Shown here in pieces: positions 8,402-18,981 of a stretch of 64,000 bases of DNA. Where the stretch lies: positions 434,001 through 498,000 of the forward strand of contig NZ_JARXWN010000001.1 in assembly GCF_029892965.1 (NCBI RefSeq), given 5' to 3'. The position numbers were made by a program, and so were the translations under genes. The notes beneath the pieces were generated by a model. That model did not search any database, was not told the origin of the DNA, and worked only from the letters and a program-made list of their open reading frames with translations. Origin of the DNA: Dysgonomonas sp. PF1-14. GTDB lineage: Bacteria; Bacteroidota; Bacteroidia; Bacteroidales; Dysgonomonadaceae. How positions within the stretch are numbered: the first letter of the stretch is position 1; every line of letters starts with the position of its first letter.

Positions 8402-9922
8402 TTAATCTTCACTATTTATTCTAACTTGAGTATCAGGGAATAGCCGGTGAATGCGTTTTGTTTCGGCAGCGGTTATTTCCCCTTTGATAGATAGTTCCTT
8501 TATTTTTATCGTTGATAAACGTTGAGGAATAGAGACTTTGTCTTCGAATCTGAGTTCCAGGTTCTTTATCTCTTTCAGCGAATACAGTTCGGGCGGAATG
8601 CTTTGTCCCTTATCCAGATACAGGTATATTCTTCCCGAATTGTTTCTCCATTCGTAGTATTCGGTTCTGGTCTCGGATATTTTATCCTTTCTGCGGACAA
8701 ACCAGCCTATTTCGGGTTTCAGGGCAAATGTTACCGTATCTTGCCGTAATCCCATAAATCCGGCATATATTTCCAATGGAATCGACCGCGTTTTACCATT
8801 GGGCAGGTCTATTATATATTTCAAATCGACCTTCATCACCTCAGGTGCGATGTCTGCGAAGTTGGATAGCTTTTTCATACTTAGCTTATGTCCGTCATCG
8901 TCATACGGAAAGAATTTAAGTATCCAGCCATCTACTGTACTTTCTATTTCCCTCTCGGTCGTCAAATAGGCAATCTCTTTAGGATGTACGCGTATCATTT
9001 TCATCCAGAAATCGTTGTCGTTTACACCATTCGATGCTTCTACCAGTTTTTCAAGAACAGGTTCTACCTCATCCATCCACCAGCCCATTTCGTATTTGCG
9101 TAGCTTACGTGCTTTTTCCAGAACTTTCTGCCAGTCGTCGGGAGTACCTTCCAGTATAACATAAGGAATTCCACACAGAGGTGAAGATACTATATAGTTG
9201 AAATAGCTTTTGGTGGCCTCCATAATGGTAATTTGCGATACGGCTCTACTGACAGGGGTGGTAGTCGAAAAATCGGCTGTAAGCAGTTCTACAAGTTCCG
9301 GCTTGGTCTGGCGGCCTATTTGTTTGGCAAAAGTAGCGAATAAGTCTTCCCAATCTCCGGTATTATTTACCAGTGAGCGTCTGATAACCAAATCTGCCTT
9401 TCCCTGATGCCTGACAAACAAGTGGCGCATTGCTTCCGAATTATTATTGATGTGGTTGGCAAATCCCTGTTCTATAAGCAGCCATATCATATCAGGCGAA
9501 AGCACAAAGGGATGATGATTGGCATAGGCTCTGCATGCCCCTCTGTAAAATGATTTTGTACCATAGGATACCATTGTGGAAGGAGCACTGTAATGCCCTA
9601 CGATATAGTCGTCCGATGGTGAAAATTCATAATATTTGTAATAATCGTCCGGATCTCCTTTCTTAAATTTACTTTTGATAATCTTTTTAAAAATAGATTC
9701 TAAAGAATCTTCTTTCAATGCGTTATAGGCAGGGCGGACGTCTTCGATCTTTATAGTTCTTTTGTGTGCGGCATACATGCTGTCACTTGTCGATACGCCT
9801 GCTGAACGGGGAAATAACTTGCTGTCGTCTTTCTTGCTTTTTTGTGCATCTATTGTTGTGTAAGGTAAAGTAACCAAACAGGCAAATGCGAAATATAAGA
9901 TGGAATTTCTCATTGTTTTCAT
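8402..9922 (-). CDS. Exported DUF4419 domain protein
   Basis: The 506-aa protein has a signal peptide (about residues 1-26, NSILYFAFACLVTLPYTTIDA). A long DUF4419-like domain follows with FYRGACRAYANHHPFVLSPDMIWLLIEQG, AVSQITIMEATKSYFNYIV and CGIPYVILEGTPDDWQKV. DUF4419 proteins occur in fungi and some bacteria and have no assigned activity. The last ~80 residues (LKEIKNLELRFEDKVSIPQRLSTIKIKELSIKGEI) look like short leucine-rich-type strands. It sits between the two TldD/TldE genes on the same strand. I cannot name a function; the export signal and context suggest a periplasmic or surface protein. Confidence 0.8.
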   Translation of the reverse strand: MKTMRNSILYFAFACLVTLPYTTIDAQKSKKDDSKLFPRSAGVSTSDSMYAAHKRTIKIEDVRPAYNALKEDSLESIFKKIIKSKFKKGDPDDYYKYYEFSPSDDYIVGHYSAPSTMVSYGTKSFYRGACRAYANHHPFVLSPDMIWLLIEQGFANHINNNSEAMRHLFVRHQGKADLVIRRSLVNNTGDWEDLFATFAKQIGRQTKPELVELLTADFSTTTPVSRAVSQITIMEATKSYFNYIVSSPLCGIPYVILEGTPDDWQKVLEKARKLRKYEMGWWMDEVEPVLEKLVEASNGVNDNDFWMKMIRVHPKEIAYLTTEREIESTVDGWILKFFPYDDDGHKLSMKKLSNFADIAPEVMKVDLKYIIDLPNGKTRSIPLEIYAGFMGLRQDTVTFALKPEIGWFVRRKDKISETRTEYYEWRNNSGRIYLYLDKGQSIPPELYSLKEIKNLELRFEDKVSIPQRLSTIKIKELSIKGEITAAETKRIHRLFPDTQVRINSED

Positions 9923-10024
9923 TGTTTGTGTTTAGATTTTAAAGGAGCGTTAAGGTTATTATCAGTTATTGTTATTTATCTCATCACAATATATAGATAA
10001 AATTCTCCCAAAATTCCACAAAAA

Positions 10025-11443
10025 TTATTCACCTCCTACAGTCAGCTTGCTCACCAGTACCGAAGGTAAGCCCTGACCTACAGGAACGCTTTGTCCGTCT
10101 TTACCGCAAGTCCATGCTCCTTCATCTATTTTAAGATTATTGCCCACCATTGTAATATCGGCAAGCGCTTTAGCCCCGTTACCAATGATATTTATGTCCT
10201 TTATAGGTTGTGTAAGTTTGCCGTTTTCGATGAGGTAGCCTGTTTTTACAAAGAAAGTGAAGTCACCTGCACCTATCTGTACCTGTCCGTTTGTAAAGTT
10301 ATCTACATATACACCTTGCTTTACAGAAGCTATTATGTCGGCTTCGGGGATATTACCTTGCTCCATATAAGTAACACGCATACGCGGCATTGGAGTGTGA
10401 CGGAACGACTGACGACGTCCGTTTCCTGTAGGATTTACGCCATAATATTTTGCGCTGATGCGGTCATGTAAGTAGCTTTCCAGTACGCCGTCTTTCACGA
10501 TATACGTTTTCTGGCTTTCGATGCCTTCGTCGTCGAAGTTGATAGCTCCACGCTGATGCTCGATTGTGCCGTCATCTATTACATTGATGTTGGGTGAACA
10601 TATCTGTTTCCCCAATTGATCTGAGAATATAGATGTTCTCTTCCTGTTGAAATCGGCCTCGAAAGTATGTCCGATAGCTTCGTGTAACAGAATGCCCGAA
10701 CTGCCGGCACCCATTACCACAGGCATTTCCCCACCTTTCGGCTTTATGGCGTCAAACATCAGTGAGGTTTGTGCTACAGCTTCTTTAGCCAGTGTTTCTA
10801 TCAGATCAGCCGATAGGAACTCAAATCCTTTGCGGTATGCACGCGAAGCATATCCGTTTTCTATTTTTCCGTTTTGCTCCATTGTGCACGAGCCGTACAT
10901 CAGGCACATCGGACGATAATCCCATGTGAGTGTGCCTTCGGAGTTGAAGAACAAGATGTATGATGTGGAGTCGCTAAGGCTTACCGATACTTTTATGGTG
11001 CGCTTATCAAGTTCGAAAATGCGGTCGTTCAGTTTCTGAACAAACGATTTCTTATCGGCAACCGAAACGTCAATCCACGTCCTTTCTATTTTGTAGTGAT
11101 TCTTAAAGTGAGTTTCCCGTACTTCAATAGGTGGTTCAGCTTTGGCCGAAGAAGCTGCAATGCTGGCAGCCGTACGCGCGGCATTCAGCAGGTCTTTGAT
11201 GTCGGTGTTTTCTACATAGGCATATCCAGTCTGATCACCGGAAACAACACGTATGCCTGCACCGAAATCTATATTGGACGATGCCCGATTGACCTCCCCG
11301 TCACGCAAAGCAATATTGTTGCTGAATGTGTGCTCAAAGAATATATCAGCATAGTCACCACCTTTGCTCAGAGCTTCGGTTATAACTTTTAGCAGATCGC
11401 TTTCTGTAACTGAGAAGCGGTTGAGTATATTTTGTCTGTCCAT
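10025..11443 (-). CDS. tldD: TldD metalloprotease subunit
   Basis: The catalytic half of the TldD/TldE protease. The 472-aa product contains the zinc motif HEAIGH at residues 254-259 (GILLHEAIGHTFEADF), preceded by the conserved AGSSG. It also has the substrate-channel block TYMEQGN and the C-terminal QIGAGDFTFFVKTGYLIENGK shared with TldE proteins. Length is normal for the family. No signal peptide, so cytoplasmic. It is separated from its TldE-type partner only by the DUF4419 gene, an arrangement that may form one transcription unit of three. Confidence 0.95.
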   Translation of the reverse strand: MDRQNILNRFSVTESDLLKVITEALSKGGDYADIFFEHTFSNNIALRDGEVNRASSNIDFGAGIRVVSGDQTGYAYVENTDIKDLLNAARTAASIAASSAKAEPPIEVRETHFKNHYKIERTWIDVSVADKKSFVQKLNDRIFELDKRTIKVSVSLSDSTSYILFFNSEGTLTWDYRPMCLMYGSCTMEQNGKIENGYASRAYRKGFEFLSADLIETLAKEAVAQTSLMFDAIKPKGGEMPVVMGAGSSGILLHEAIGHTFEADFNRKRTSIFSDQLGKQICSPNINVIDDGTIEHQRGAINFDDEGIESQKTYIVKDGVLESYLHDRISAKYYGVNPTGNGRRQSFRHTPMPRMRVTYMEQGNIPEADIIASVKQGVYVDNFTNGQVQIGAGDFTFFVKTGYLIENGKLTQPIKDINIIGNGAKALADITMVGNNLKIDEGAWTCGKDGQSVPVGQGLPSVLVSKLTVGGE

Positions 11444-11506
11444 ATTGTTGTATATCTCGGTAAGTAAATAACAGTTATTGTAAAGTAGCTGCTAAGTTAC
11501 TAATTT

Positions 11507-12892
11507 TTAGGATTGTTTTATAAGCCCATTGTCGGCAGTTTCCATTTTTTTGAATGTCCTGATCTGCCAGATAAATAATACTGCTGTCAGCGCGGTTGCC
11601 AGAAAATCGGCTGTCGGCAATGAATACCACACTCCGTCTATACCGAACATATTCGGCAGGATGAATAATGCCGGCAACAACATCAGGAACTGACGGGTAA
11701 GGCTGAGGAAAATCGACTTCCCTGCCATCCCTATACATTGAAAAAAGTTTGTAACCACTATCTGATAACCTACCAATGGCAGCATGATTGTTACAATTCG
11801 TAGTGCTTTTGTAGTTTCGGCAGCCAGTGGTGCAGACGGATTAAATGGTTTTACAATGATATCAGGTAACAACATCCCTATAGCCAATCCGACACAGCCG
11901 ACTACAACGCCTGCCTTTATTGTATAAAACAACGTTTCTTTTACCCTTTCTATCCTTTTTGCTCCGTAGTTATATCCCACTATTGGTTGCATGCCTTGTG
12001 TAAGTCCTACCATAACCATGATAATAATCATAACCAATGTATTTGCAATGGCGTAAGCTTCAATAGCAATGTTTCCTCCATACTCCTTCAATTTATTGTT
12101 GATGAAGAAAACAACAATAGAGGCAGCCACCTGTATAAAGAAAGGAGACATACCTATACTTGCAATAGCCCATACTATTTTGGGGTTAAGCCCGATGTTT
12201 TTTCTGCGTAGGCGCAGCATGCTGCTTTTGTTCATAAAATGATGCATGACGAAGCATAATCCTATAAACATGGATATAATGGTCGCAATAGCAGCCCCTT
12301 TGATACCCCATTCGAGTACAAAGATGAAGATAGGTGCGATAATAATATTGGCGACAACACCAATAAGCATTGTGTACATAGCTTTGGTAGGATAGCCTGA
12401 TGCACGCATCATGCTATTGAAGTTGAAACACATGGTAAGAAATATATTACCCGGCAGATAATAAAGCAGGAATTCCTTTGCATACGGAAACGTCTCTTCC
12501 GTAGCACCTATTCGCATCAGTATAGGGTCTAAGAACATGAATAGTAGTGTAACTAGCGTCCCTGTAAATAGCAATGTCATTACAAATGAGTTGCCGATAA
12601 TTTTTTCTGCCGTTTCCTTATCACCCTTGCCCAGACAGATGGATATGCGGCTTGCCGAACCTGCTCCCACAAGCATGCCGACTGCGGCTGTGAGGTTCAT
12701 TATAGGTAATACGATACCCAGTCCTCCGATAGCGTGGTCACCCAGATCGGGACCATGTCCGATGTAGATACGGTCTATGATATTGTACAAGGCGTTTACC
12801 ATTGTTCCCACAATGGCGGGGATTGCATATTGCCAGAGAAGTTTGCTTATTTTTTTGTTTTCTAATTCGTCAATGTTTGCGGTCTTCAACAT
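11507..12892 (-). CDS. MATE family efflux transporter
   Basis: A 461-aa polytopic protein with 12 predicted helices in two homologous halves. The MATE hallmark is in the first helices (LLWQYAIPAIVGTMVNALYNIIDRIYIGH), with GLTQGMQPIVGYNYGAKR in the second half. It probably exports cationic organic compounds in exchange for H+ or Na+; the substrate cannot be read. The frame stays open upstream to 12955 with ATGs at 12934 and 12931. A TACCTTTG box at 12945-12952 puts transcription start near 12938, so the ATG at 12892 is chosen. A strong Shine-Dalgarno-like GGAGGTGATC lies about 30 nt before it, too far for normal use. Confidence 0.9.
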   Translation of the reverse strand: MLKTANIDELENKKISKLLWQYAIPAIVGTMVNALYNIIDRIYIGHGPDLGDHAIGGLGIVLPIMNLTAAVGMLVGAGSASRISICLGKGDKETAEKIIGNSFVMTLLFTGTLVTLLFMFLDPILMRIGATEETFPYAKEFLLYYLPGNIFLTMCFNFNSMMRASGYPTKAMYTMLIGVVANIIIAPIFIFVLEWGIKGAAIATIISMFIGLCFVMHHFMNKSSMLRLRRKNIGLNPKIVWAIASIGMSPFFIQVAASIVVFFINNKLKEYGGNIAIEAYAIANTLVMIIIMVMVGLTQGMQPIVGYNYGAKRIERVKETLFYTIKAGVVVGCVGLAIGMLLPDIIVKPFNPSAPLAAETTKALRIVTIMLPLVGYQIVVTNFFQCIGMAGKSIFLSLTRQFLMLLPALFILPNMFGIDGVWYSLPTADFLATALTAVLFIWQIRTFKKMETADNGLIKQS

Positions 12893-12944
12893 TTCAAAAT
12901 CTGTTAAATAGTTAAGGAGATCACCTCCCATCATTTTCGGACTG

Positions 12945-12952
12945 CAAAGGTA
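12945..12952 (-). promoter_or_regulatory. Candidate -7 box for the MATE gene
   Basis: The minus strand reads TACCTTTG (TAnnTTTG type). No TTG is seen at -33. It supports a start of translation downstream of the two earlier in-frame ATGs. Confidence 0.4.
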
Positions 12953-13152
12953 CAAATTCTATTCACCATATACACATATATAAGGTTTCTTTGTTTTCTA
13001 AATAATGTGAATGGGGTGATGGATATTCTTTGCATATTGTTGATAAAACTCCGATAATAGTATCAATAGTATGTTTTTCATTCAGAAAAAATATATATGT
13101 TTGTGAAAACTAATTCAACTAAATTATCTTACTGCCCTTAAACTATGATGCT

Positions 13153-13734
13153 ATGAAAAAAAACACATTTCTACTCTTTGTCTTGCTTTGTTCTGTAGGT
13201 ATCTACTCTCAGAATATACCTGTTTCGATAAACGGGAACTACCGCACCGAAGCTGAGGATTTCGGAATTGGTGCACAGGTGATGATTCCAGTTTATAAGG
13301 GACTGATGCTTACTCCCAATGTTACTTATTTTTTCGAGAAAGAATATAACTTCAACAGCTCTTATATTAATAGCAATATTAAGCAGAAAACACTCAACTA
13401 TGGACTGGATATACATTACGCTTTCTATTTGAAAAACTCGCGATCATTTGTTTCTCCGTTTTTAGGAGTGGAGGGTATGACCGGATGGTCTACTATTTCC
13501 GGTTCCAGTATGAGCTTTTCACAGAGTTCGTCGGGAATTGGGATAGATTCTAAGTGGAGCAGCTATGGCGGAGACCTTACCGATACTACTGTGTTAGGCA
13601 ATATTGGTGTTGCCGGGAAATGGTTTCTCGATGATCGCTTTTTTATAAACACTCAGGTAAAATACTCTCTGGTATTTGAAGATATGGATGGTAATCATTT
13701 TGTTTTCACAGCCGGAATAGGTTATGCTTTTTAA
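13153..13734 (+). CDS. Small outer-membrane beta-barrel protein
   Basis: The 193-aa product has a signal peptide (MKKNTFLLFVLLCSVGIYSQ) followed by alternating hydrophobic and polar strands, and ends FVFTAGIGYAF with the terminal aromatic residue expected of outer-membrane barrels. Strands such as GLMLTPNVTYFF, YGLDIHYAFYL and FFINTQVKYSLVF suggest an 8- to 10-stranded barrel of the OmpW/OmpX kind. A serine-rich loop (STISGSSMSFSQSSSG) may be exposed. A TATGTTTG box at 13096-13103 could drive it. No operon partners; function unknown. Confidence 0.78.
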   Translation: MKKNTFLLFVLLCSVGIYSQNIPVSINGNYRTEAEDFGIGAQVMIPVYKGLMLTPNVTYFFEKEYNFNSSYINSNIKQKTLNYGLDIHYAFYLKNSRSFVSPFLGVEGMTGWSTISGSSMSFSQSSSGIGIDSKWSSYGGDLTDTTVLGNIGVAGKWFLDDRFFINTQVKYSLVFEDMDGNHFVFTAGIGYAF

Positions 13735-13892
13735 GCAAGGTTGATCTTCTTCCTCGTTTTCTATATTTTATATTCAGTATATTAAATCCTGTTTGATATT
13801 ACTGGAAGCTGTATGATTGTTAAAAAATAGTCATATAAATATGTCGCGTCCATTAATAGCCGATTAAAACATAGAATTATCATTATATTTTT

Positions 13893-13900
13893 TAACTTTG
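13893..13900 (+). promoter_or_regulatory. Candidate -7 box for lysS
   Basis: TAACTTTG, 65 nt upstream of the lysS start. No matching -33 TTG is found. The rest of the 230-nt gap is AT-rich with no other signal. Confidence 0.45.
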
Positions 13901-13964
13901 CGGGGTTATTGACATATGAACAAAGTTTTAAAATTAAAGTGTAAAATCTGAAGATAGATTGATA

Positions 13965-15689
13965 ATGAGTATATTGGAATTGAGTGAACAGGAAATCATT
14001 CGCAGACAAAGCCTAGATGAGTTGAGAGCCTTAGGGGTAGACCCGTATCCGGCAGCATTATATGATGTAAATGCGTACTCCGACGAAATAAAAGAGAACT
14101 TTAAAGATGATGCTGATCGCCGCTATGTGTCTATAGCAGGGCGTATTATGAGCCGCCGTATCATGGGTAAAGCTTCCTTTGTGGAACTACAGGATACCGA
14201 AGGGCGTATTCAGGTGTATATTTCGCGGGATGACCTTTGTCCGAATGAAGACAAAGAACTTTACAATACAATTTTCAAAAAATTACTCGATATAGGCGAT
14301 TTTGTCGGAATCAAAGGTTTTGTATTCCGTACCCAGATGGGCGAAATCTCCGTCCATGCAGAGGAACTGACTGTTCTCAGCAAATCGCTTCGTCCGTTGC
14401 CGGTAGTAAAGGTGAAAGACGGGGTTACCTATGACGGATTCACTGATCCGGAGCAGCGTTACCGCCAGCGTTATGTCGACCTTGTGGTAAACGAAGGAGT
14501 AAAAGATACGTTTATCAAGCGTACAAAGGTGTTTAACTCTATGCGTGAATTTTTGAATGGTCACGGATATATAGAAGTAGATACTCCTGTACTGCAAAGC
14601 ATACCCGGAGGAGCGACAGCACGTCCGTTTATTACACATCACAATGCACTCGATATTCCGTTATACCTGCGTATAGCTAACGAACTTTACCTCAAACGTC
14701 TTATCGTAGGTGGTTTTGACGGCGTGTATGAGTTTAGCCGTAATTTCCGAAACGAAGGTATGGACAGGACGCATAATCCTGAATTTACCGTTATGGAGTT
14801 TTATGCTGCATACAAAGATTACAACTGGATGATGGATTTTACAGAGCGCATGCTCGAAAAAATCTGTACGGATGTACATGGTACTACAAAAGTGAAAATG
14901 GGAGAAAATATTATCGATTATAAAGCCCCTTACCCGCGTGTTACCATGATCGATTCCATTAAGCATTTTACAGGTGTCGATATCAGCGGCATGGATGAAA
15001 ATCAGCTTCGTGATGTATGTAAGCAACTCGGCGTAGAGCAGGATGAAACAATGGGTAAAGGCAAGCTGATAGATGCCATCTTTGGAGAAAAATGCGAAGG
15101 CAATTATATACAGCCGACATTTATTATCGACTATCCGGTAGAAATGTCGCCACTGACTAAAAAACACCGTAACAATCCCGATCTGACAGAGCGTTTCGAA
15201 TTGATGGTGAACGGCAAGGAACTGGCAAATGCCTATTCTGAGTTGAATGATCCGATAGATCAGCGCGCTCGTTTCGAAGATCAGTTGAAACTGTCTGAGA
15301 AAGGTGATGATGAAGCTATGTTTATCGATCAGGACTTCTTACGTGCACTGGAATATGGAATGCCGCCGACAAGCGGTATCGGTATTGGTATGGATCGATT
15401 GGTGATGTTTATGACCGGACAAGAAAGCATACAGGAAGTGATGTTCTTCCCGCAAATGCGTCCGGAAAAAGTGGCTAAAAAAGATCCGGTAGCGAAATAT
15501 ACAGAGCTGGGAATGCCGGAAGAACTGGTGTCGATATTCCAGAAAGCGGGTTATCTTACTGTAGAGTCGATGAAAGATGTAAACCCTCAAAAATTAAGAC
15601 AGGATATAGGTAATATCAACAAAAAGCATAAACTGGAATTGACATTGCCTTCTGTTGACGAGATTACGGGCTGGGTGAATAAGATATAA
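13965..15689 (+). CDS. lysS: Lysyl-tRNA synthetase, class II
   Basis: Charges tRNA-Lys. The 574-aa protein has an N-terminal OB-fold anticodon domain (about residues 55-150, [24 protein letters not shown]). The class II catalytic core shows motif 2 ([20 protein letters not shown]) and motif 3 ([15 protein letters not shown]). A C-terminal extension of about 70 residues (after [11 protein letters not shown]) is absent from the ~505-aa enterobacterial enzyme and appears usual in Bacteroidota. The frame can begin at a TTG six bases earlier, but the ATG at 13965 is preferred ([14 protein letters not shown]). Confidence 0.96.
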   Translation: MSILELSEQEIIRRQSLDELRALGVDPYPAALYDVNAYSDEIKENFKDDADRRYVSIAGRIMSRRIMGKASFVELQDTEGRIQVYISRDDLCPNEDKELYNTIFKKLLDIGDFVGIKGFVFRTQMGEISVHAEELTVLSKSLRPLPVVKVKDGVTYDGFTDPEQRYRQRYVDLVVNEGVKDTFIKRTKVFNSMREFLNGHGYIEVDTPVLQSIPGGATARPFITHHNALDIPLYLRIANELYLKRLIVGGFDGVYEFSRNFRNEGMDRTHNPEFTVMEFYAAYKDYNWMMDFTERMLEKICTDVHGTTKVKMGENIIDYKAPYPRVTMIDSIKHFTGVDISGMDENQLRDVCKQLGVEQDETMGKGKLIDAIFGEKCEGNYIQPTFIIDYPVEMSPLTKKHRNNPDLTERFELMVNGKELANAYSELNDPIDQRARFEDQLKLSEKGDDEAMFIDQDFLRALEYGMPPTSGIGIGMDRLVMFMTGQESIQEVMFFPQMRPEKVAKKDPVAKYTELGMPEELVSIFQKAGYLTVESMKDVNPQKLRQDIGNINKKHKLELTLPSVDEITGWVNKI

Positions 15690-15722
15690 ATATCACCCTA
15701 TTTCTAACTAAAATGTATAATT

Positions 15723-16721
15723 ATGAGTTTTCCCGGTAAAATAGCAATTCTAGGAGGTGGAACATGGGCAACAGCACTGGCTAAAATCATGCTGAACCAT
15801 GAAAAGCATATTAACTGGTATATGCGTCGTCCCGAACAGATAGAGGATTTTAAAAAGACAGGGCACAATCCGTCATATCTTTCTACTGTAGAGTTTAACC
15901 TCGACAGAATAAGTTTTTACTCGGACATAACTCAAATAGTGAACGACTCGGATACGCTGGTTCTGGCAGTGCCTTCTCCTTTCCTGAAAGGGCATCTGGA
16001 GAAACTACAGACCAAGATCAGCGATAAATTTATAGTTTCCGCCATAAAGGGGATCATTCCCCCTGAAAATCTACTGATAACAGATTATCTGCATCGTTCC
16101 TATGGTGTCCCTATGGAGAATATGGCTATAGTGGGTGGCCCGTGCCATGCGGAAGAGATTGCTTTAGAGCGACTTACCTATCCTACGATCGCCTGTGTCG
16201 ATATAGAAAAGGCTCATGCTATTGCTGATGTTTTCAACAACAGGTTTGTGCGCGCTTCGGTTTCCGAAGACGTAGCAGGGATAGAATTGGGGGCTGTACT
16301 CAAAAATGTATATGCTATAGCATCCGGTATTTGTCATGGATTGAAATATGGAGACAATTTTCAGGCAGTTCTGGTATGTAATGCCATTTCGGAAATGGAG
16401 CGTTTTGTAGATACTGTATCCCCGATAAAAAGGAATATCGAGGCTTCTGCATATCTTGGCGACTTGCTGGTGACAGCCTATTCCAGTTTTAGCCGTAACC
16501 GCACCTTAGGTTCCATGATAGGTAAGGGGTATTCGGTCAAGGCTGCACAGATAGAAATGGAAATGGTGGCAGAAGGCTATTACGGCACGAAGTGCATACA
16601 GGAGATGAACGAAAAGTACAACGTAAATATTCCTATCGCTGATATGGTATATCGGGTGTTGTATGAGAATGCTTCTGCACGTGCAGAAATAAAAGCATTA
16701 CAAGAACGGATATTAAAGTAA
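15723..16721 (+). CDS. gpsA: NAD(P)H-dependent glycerol-3-phosphate dehydrogenase
   Basis: Reduces dihydroxyacetone phosphate to sn-glycerol-3-phosphate, the backbone of phospholipids. The 332-aa protein has a Rossmann motif with one substituted position (ILGGGTWATALAK), the substrate lysine region AIKGI and the signature GDLLVTAYSSFSRNR. It follows lysS by 33 nt and is probably co-transcribed with it. Confidence 0.95.
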   Translation: MSFPGKIAILGGGTWATALAKIMLNHEKHINWYMRRPEQIEDFKKTGHNPSYLSTVEFNLDRISFYSDITQIVNDSDTLVLAVPSPFLKGHLEKLQTKISDKFIVSAIKGIIPPENLLITDYLHRSYGVPMENMAIVGGPCHAEEIALERLTYPTIACVDIEKAHAIADVFNNRFVRASVSEDVAGIELGAVLKNVYAIASGICHGLKYGDNFQAVLVCNAISEMERFVDTVSPIKRNIEASAYLGDLLVTAYSSFSRNRTLGSMIGKGYSVKAAQIEMEMVAEGYYGTKCIQEMNEKYNVNIPIADMVYRVLYENASARAEIKALQERILK

Positions 16722-16774
16722 AAGGTGAATTAATAAGTAAAAGGATTTCCGTTTACTTATTTTAATGCTAAAAT

Positions 16775-17527
16775 ATGGAAAGTATTTCATCAATAATGCC
16801 TCGGATGGTTTTCTGCATATTAGGAAACTGGAGCGATTTTGATCTTGTAAGCAAAACCATTAAAGATGCCGGTTTTTACTTCGACAAAGAAGAATCTTTT
16901 TTTGGTTACGATGACAGGATGGGAGAATCTTTCGACGTGTCGGCAGACAGAGTTAATTATTCCATGACCGATGAAGAACTGCAACAGATACGCCAACATA
17001 AGGCAGTGGGATATTTTCTTGCACCTGAGAGTAAGAACAGCGACGAACTGAGAAATATTGCCGGAAAGGCCTTGATGCTGATAGAAAGGCTTTTCAACGG
17101 ATGCAATGTCATTGCATTGAAATGTGAAAGTGCAGGCATAGCTCATGGTAAATCCCGATGGGTGGAGCTAAGCAAAAAATATAAGGATGATCCGGAAAAT
17201 GCGTTGCTTTACTTTTATCTTGCCTTTGTCAGACGGCCTATTGAAAGCGAATATGGCTTGTATTCATGTGGAATGCATTTGCTCGGGCTGCCCGATATCC
17301 TCTATTTCGAAGGTAATAGAAGCGATGTAGAAAGTGTGAAAAATATGGATCAGATAGCTAAGTTGATTATGAGCAATAATGGGGTTTATAAAAAAACGAT
17401 AAAAGCACTGAAGAAAACAGATATAGAAGTAAATGAGACAAAGATACTTCCCGATGAGTTTCACGAAGAAGATACTTTTATGTACAATCCTTATGGTTTT
17501 ATATACGTAGATAGTGAGATTGAATAG
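16775..17527 (+). CDS. Uncharacterized cytoplasmic protein, possibly DUF4261-like
   Basis: A 250-aa soluble protein without signal peptide or membrane segments. The C-terminal half, with KSRWVELSKKY and the block SCGMHLLGLPDILYF, resembles the pattern of DUF4261 proteins, but the match is by eye and weak. The N-terminal region (MVFCILGNWSDFDLV) is an alpha/beta-type fold start. It lies between gpsA and pgi on the same strand with about 55 nt on either side. Function unknown. Confidence 0.6.
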   Translation: MESISSIMPRMVFCILGNWSDFDLVSKTIKDAGFYFDKEESFFGYDDRMGESFDVSADRVNYSMTDEELQQIRQHKAVGYFLAPESKNSDELRNIAGKALMLIERLFNGCNVIALKCESAGIAHGKSRWVELSKKYKDDPENALLYFYLAFVRRPIESEYGLYSCGMHLLGLPDILYFEGNRSDVESVKNMDQIAKLIMSNNGVYKKTIKALKKTDIEVNETKILPDEFHEEDTFMYNPYGFIYVDSEIE

Positions 17528-17581
17528 AAAAGCTATTCACCGTATAACAAGAAGAACAAAATAAATATTAATATAAAGATC

Positions 17582-18928
17582 ATGGACAAGGTTATCAAAT
17601 TAGACATTAGCAAAACACTAGGCTTTATCAGTCAGGCTGATATCAACAGTCAGGCTGCACTGGCTAAAAAGTGTAACGAAACATTGCACAACGGTTCAGG
17701 AAAAGGAAACGATTTCTTAGGATGGTTAAATCTTCCTTCTTCTATTACCGATGCTGAACTGACAGACATAGAAAATACAGCAAAAGCCCTGAAGGAAAAA
17801 TGCGATGTGATCGTTCTTGTAGGTATCGGCGGTAGCTATCTCGGTTCGCGTGCTGTGATAGACGCTCTGTCGAATGCTTTCGACTGGTTGCAAAAAGACC
17901 GTAAGAATCCGGTAATATTATATGCCGGAAACAATATCGGTGAAGATTATCTGGTAGAATTACTTGCATACCTGAAAGGAAAATCTTTCGGTATAATCAA
18001 TATATCCAAGTCGGGAACAACAACAGAACCTGCTCTTGCTTTCCGTATCCTTAAAGCCGAACTGGAAAAAGCTGTAGGCAAAGCCGAAGCAAAACACCGT
18101 ATTGTAGCCATTACCGATGCTGCTCGCGGTGCATTATATACTTTGGCTACAAAAGAAGGATTCAAGAAATATGTAATTCCTGATAATGTAGGCGGACGCT
18201 ATTCTGTGCTTACTCCCGTAGGTCTTCTGCCTATCGCTCTGGCAGGTATAGATATACGTCAGCTGGTGGCAGGTGCTGTATATATGGAGAAAGAAACTGC
18301 ACCAAGCGTGCCATTCGAAAAAAATATTTCGGAAATATATGCTGTTACTCGTAACGAGCTATATAAGAAAGGCAAGAAAATAGAGATACTTGCCAACTTC
18401 AATCCTAAACTGCATTACATCGCCGAATGGTGGAAACAGCTTTATGGCGAAAGTGAAGGAAAAGAGAACAAAGGTATTTTCAATGCTGCGGTTGATTTTA
18501 CAGCCGACCTGCACTCTATGGGGCAATGGATTCAGGAGGGTGAACGCTCTATCTTCGAAACAGTGATCTCTGTGTCTCAGCCAAACGAAACGTTGACTGT
18601 TCCTACCGATGAGGAAAACCTCGACGGATTGAACTTCCTTGCAGGTAAGCGCGTAGATTTCGTAAACAAAATGGCGGAACTCGGCACGCAGATAGCACAC
18701 GTTGACGGAGGTGTTCCGAATATCAAAGTGGAACTTCCGAAACTGGATGAATACAGCATCGGGCAAATGATTTATTTCTTCGAAAAAGCCTGTGGTATCA
18801 GCGGCTACCTTTTGGGAGTGAATCCGTTCGATCAACCGGGAGTAGAAGCATATAAGAAAAATATGTTCGCTTTGTTGGATAAACCGGGCTTTGAAAAAGA
18901 AAGCGAAGCGATTAAGAAAAGAATATAA
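17582..18928 (+). CDS. pgi: Glucose-6-phosphate isomerase (short form)
   Basis: Interconverts glucose-6-phosphate and fructose-6-phosphate. The 448-aa protein has the nucleotide-binding-like [17 protein letters not shown], the phosphate-binding [16 protein letters not shown] and [16 protein letters not shown]. It is about 100 residues shorter than the enterobacterial enzyme and matches the compact form found in Firmicutes and Bacteroidota. A GC-rich palindromic repeat directly follows the stop codon and may terminate its transcript. Confidence 0.96.
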   Translation: MDKVIKLDISKTLGFISQADINSQAALAKKCNETLHNGSGKGNDFLGWLNLPSSITDAELTDIENTAKALKEKCDVIVLVGIGGSYLGSRAVIDALSNAFDWLQKDRKNPVILYAGNNIGEDYLVELLAYLKGKSFGIINISKSGTTTEPALAFRILKAELEKAVGKAEAKHRIVAITDAARGALYTLATKEGFKKYVIPDNVGGRYSVLTPVGLLPIALAGIDIRQLVAGAVYMEKETAPSVPFEKNISEIYAVTRNELYKKGKKIEILANFNPKLHYIAEWWKQLYGESEGKENKGIFNAAVDFTADLHSMGQWIQEGERSIFETVISVSQPNETLTVPTDEENLDGLNFLAGKRVDFVNKMAELGTQIAHVDGGVPNIKVELPKLDEYSIGQMIYFFEKACGISGYLLGVNPFDQPGVEAYKKNMFALLDKPGFEKESEAIKKRI

Positions 18929-18930
18929 CA

Positions 18931-18965
18931 CCCCCTCCAACCTCCCCCAAAAGGGGAGGGCTTTT
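18931..18965. repeat. GC-rich palindromic repeat, copy 2 (possible pgi terminator)
   Basis: CCTCCCC at 18941-18947 pairs with GGGGAGG at 18953-18959 and is followed by GCTTTT. Hairpin plus T-tract could act as an intrinsic terminator between pgi and rlmN. The leading ACCCCCTCCAA is shared with other copies. Confidence 0.75.
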
Positions 18966-18981
18966 GAGAGGGTATATGTAT

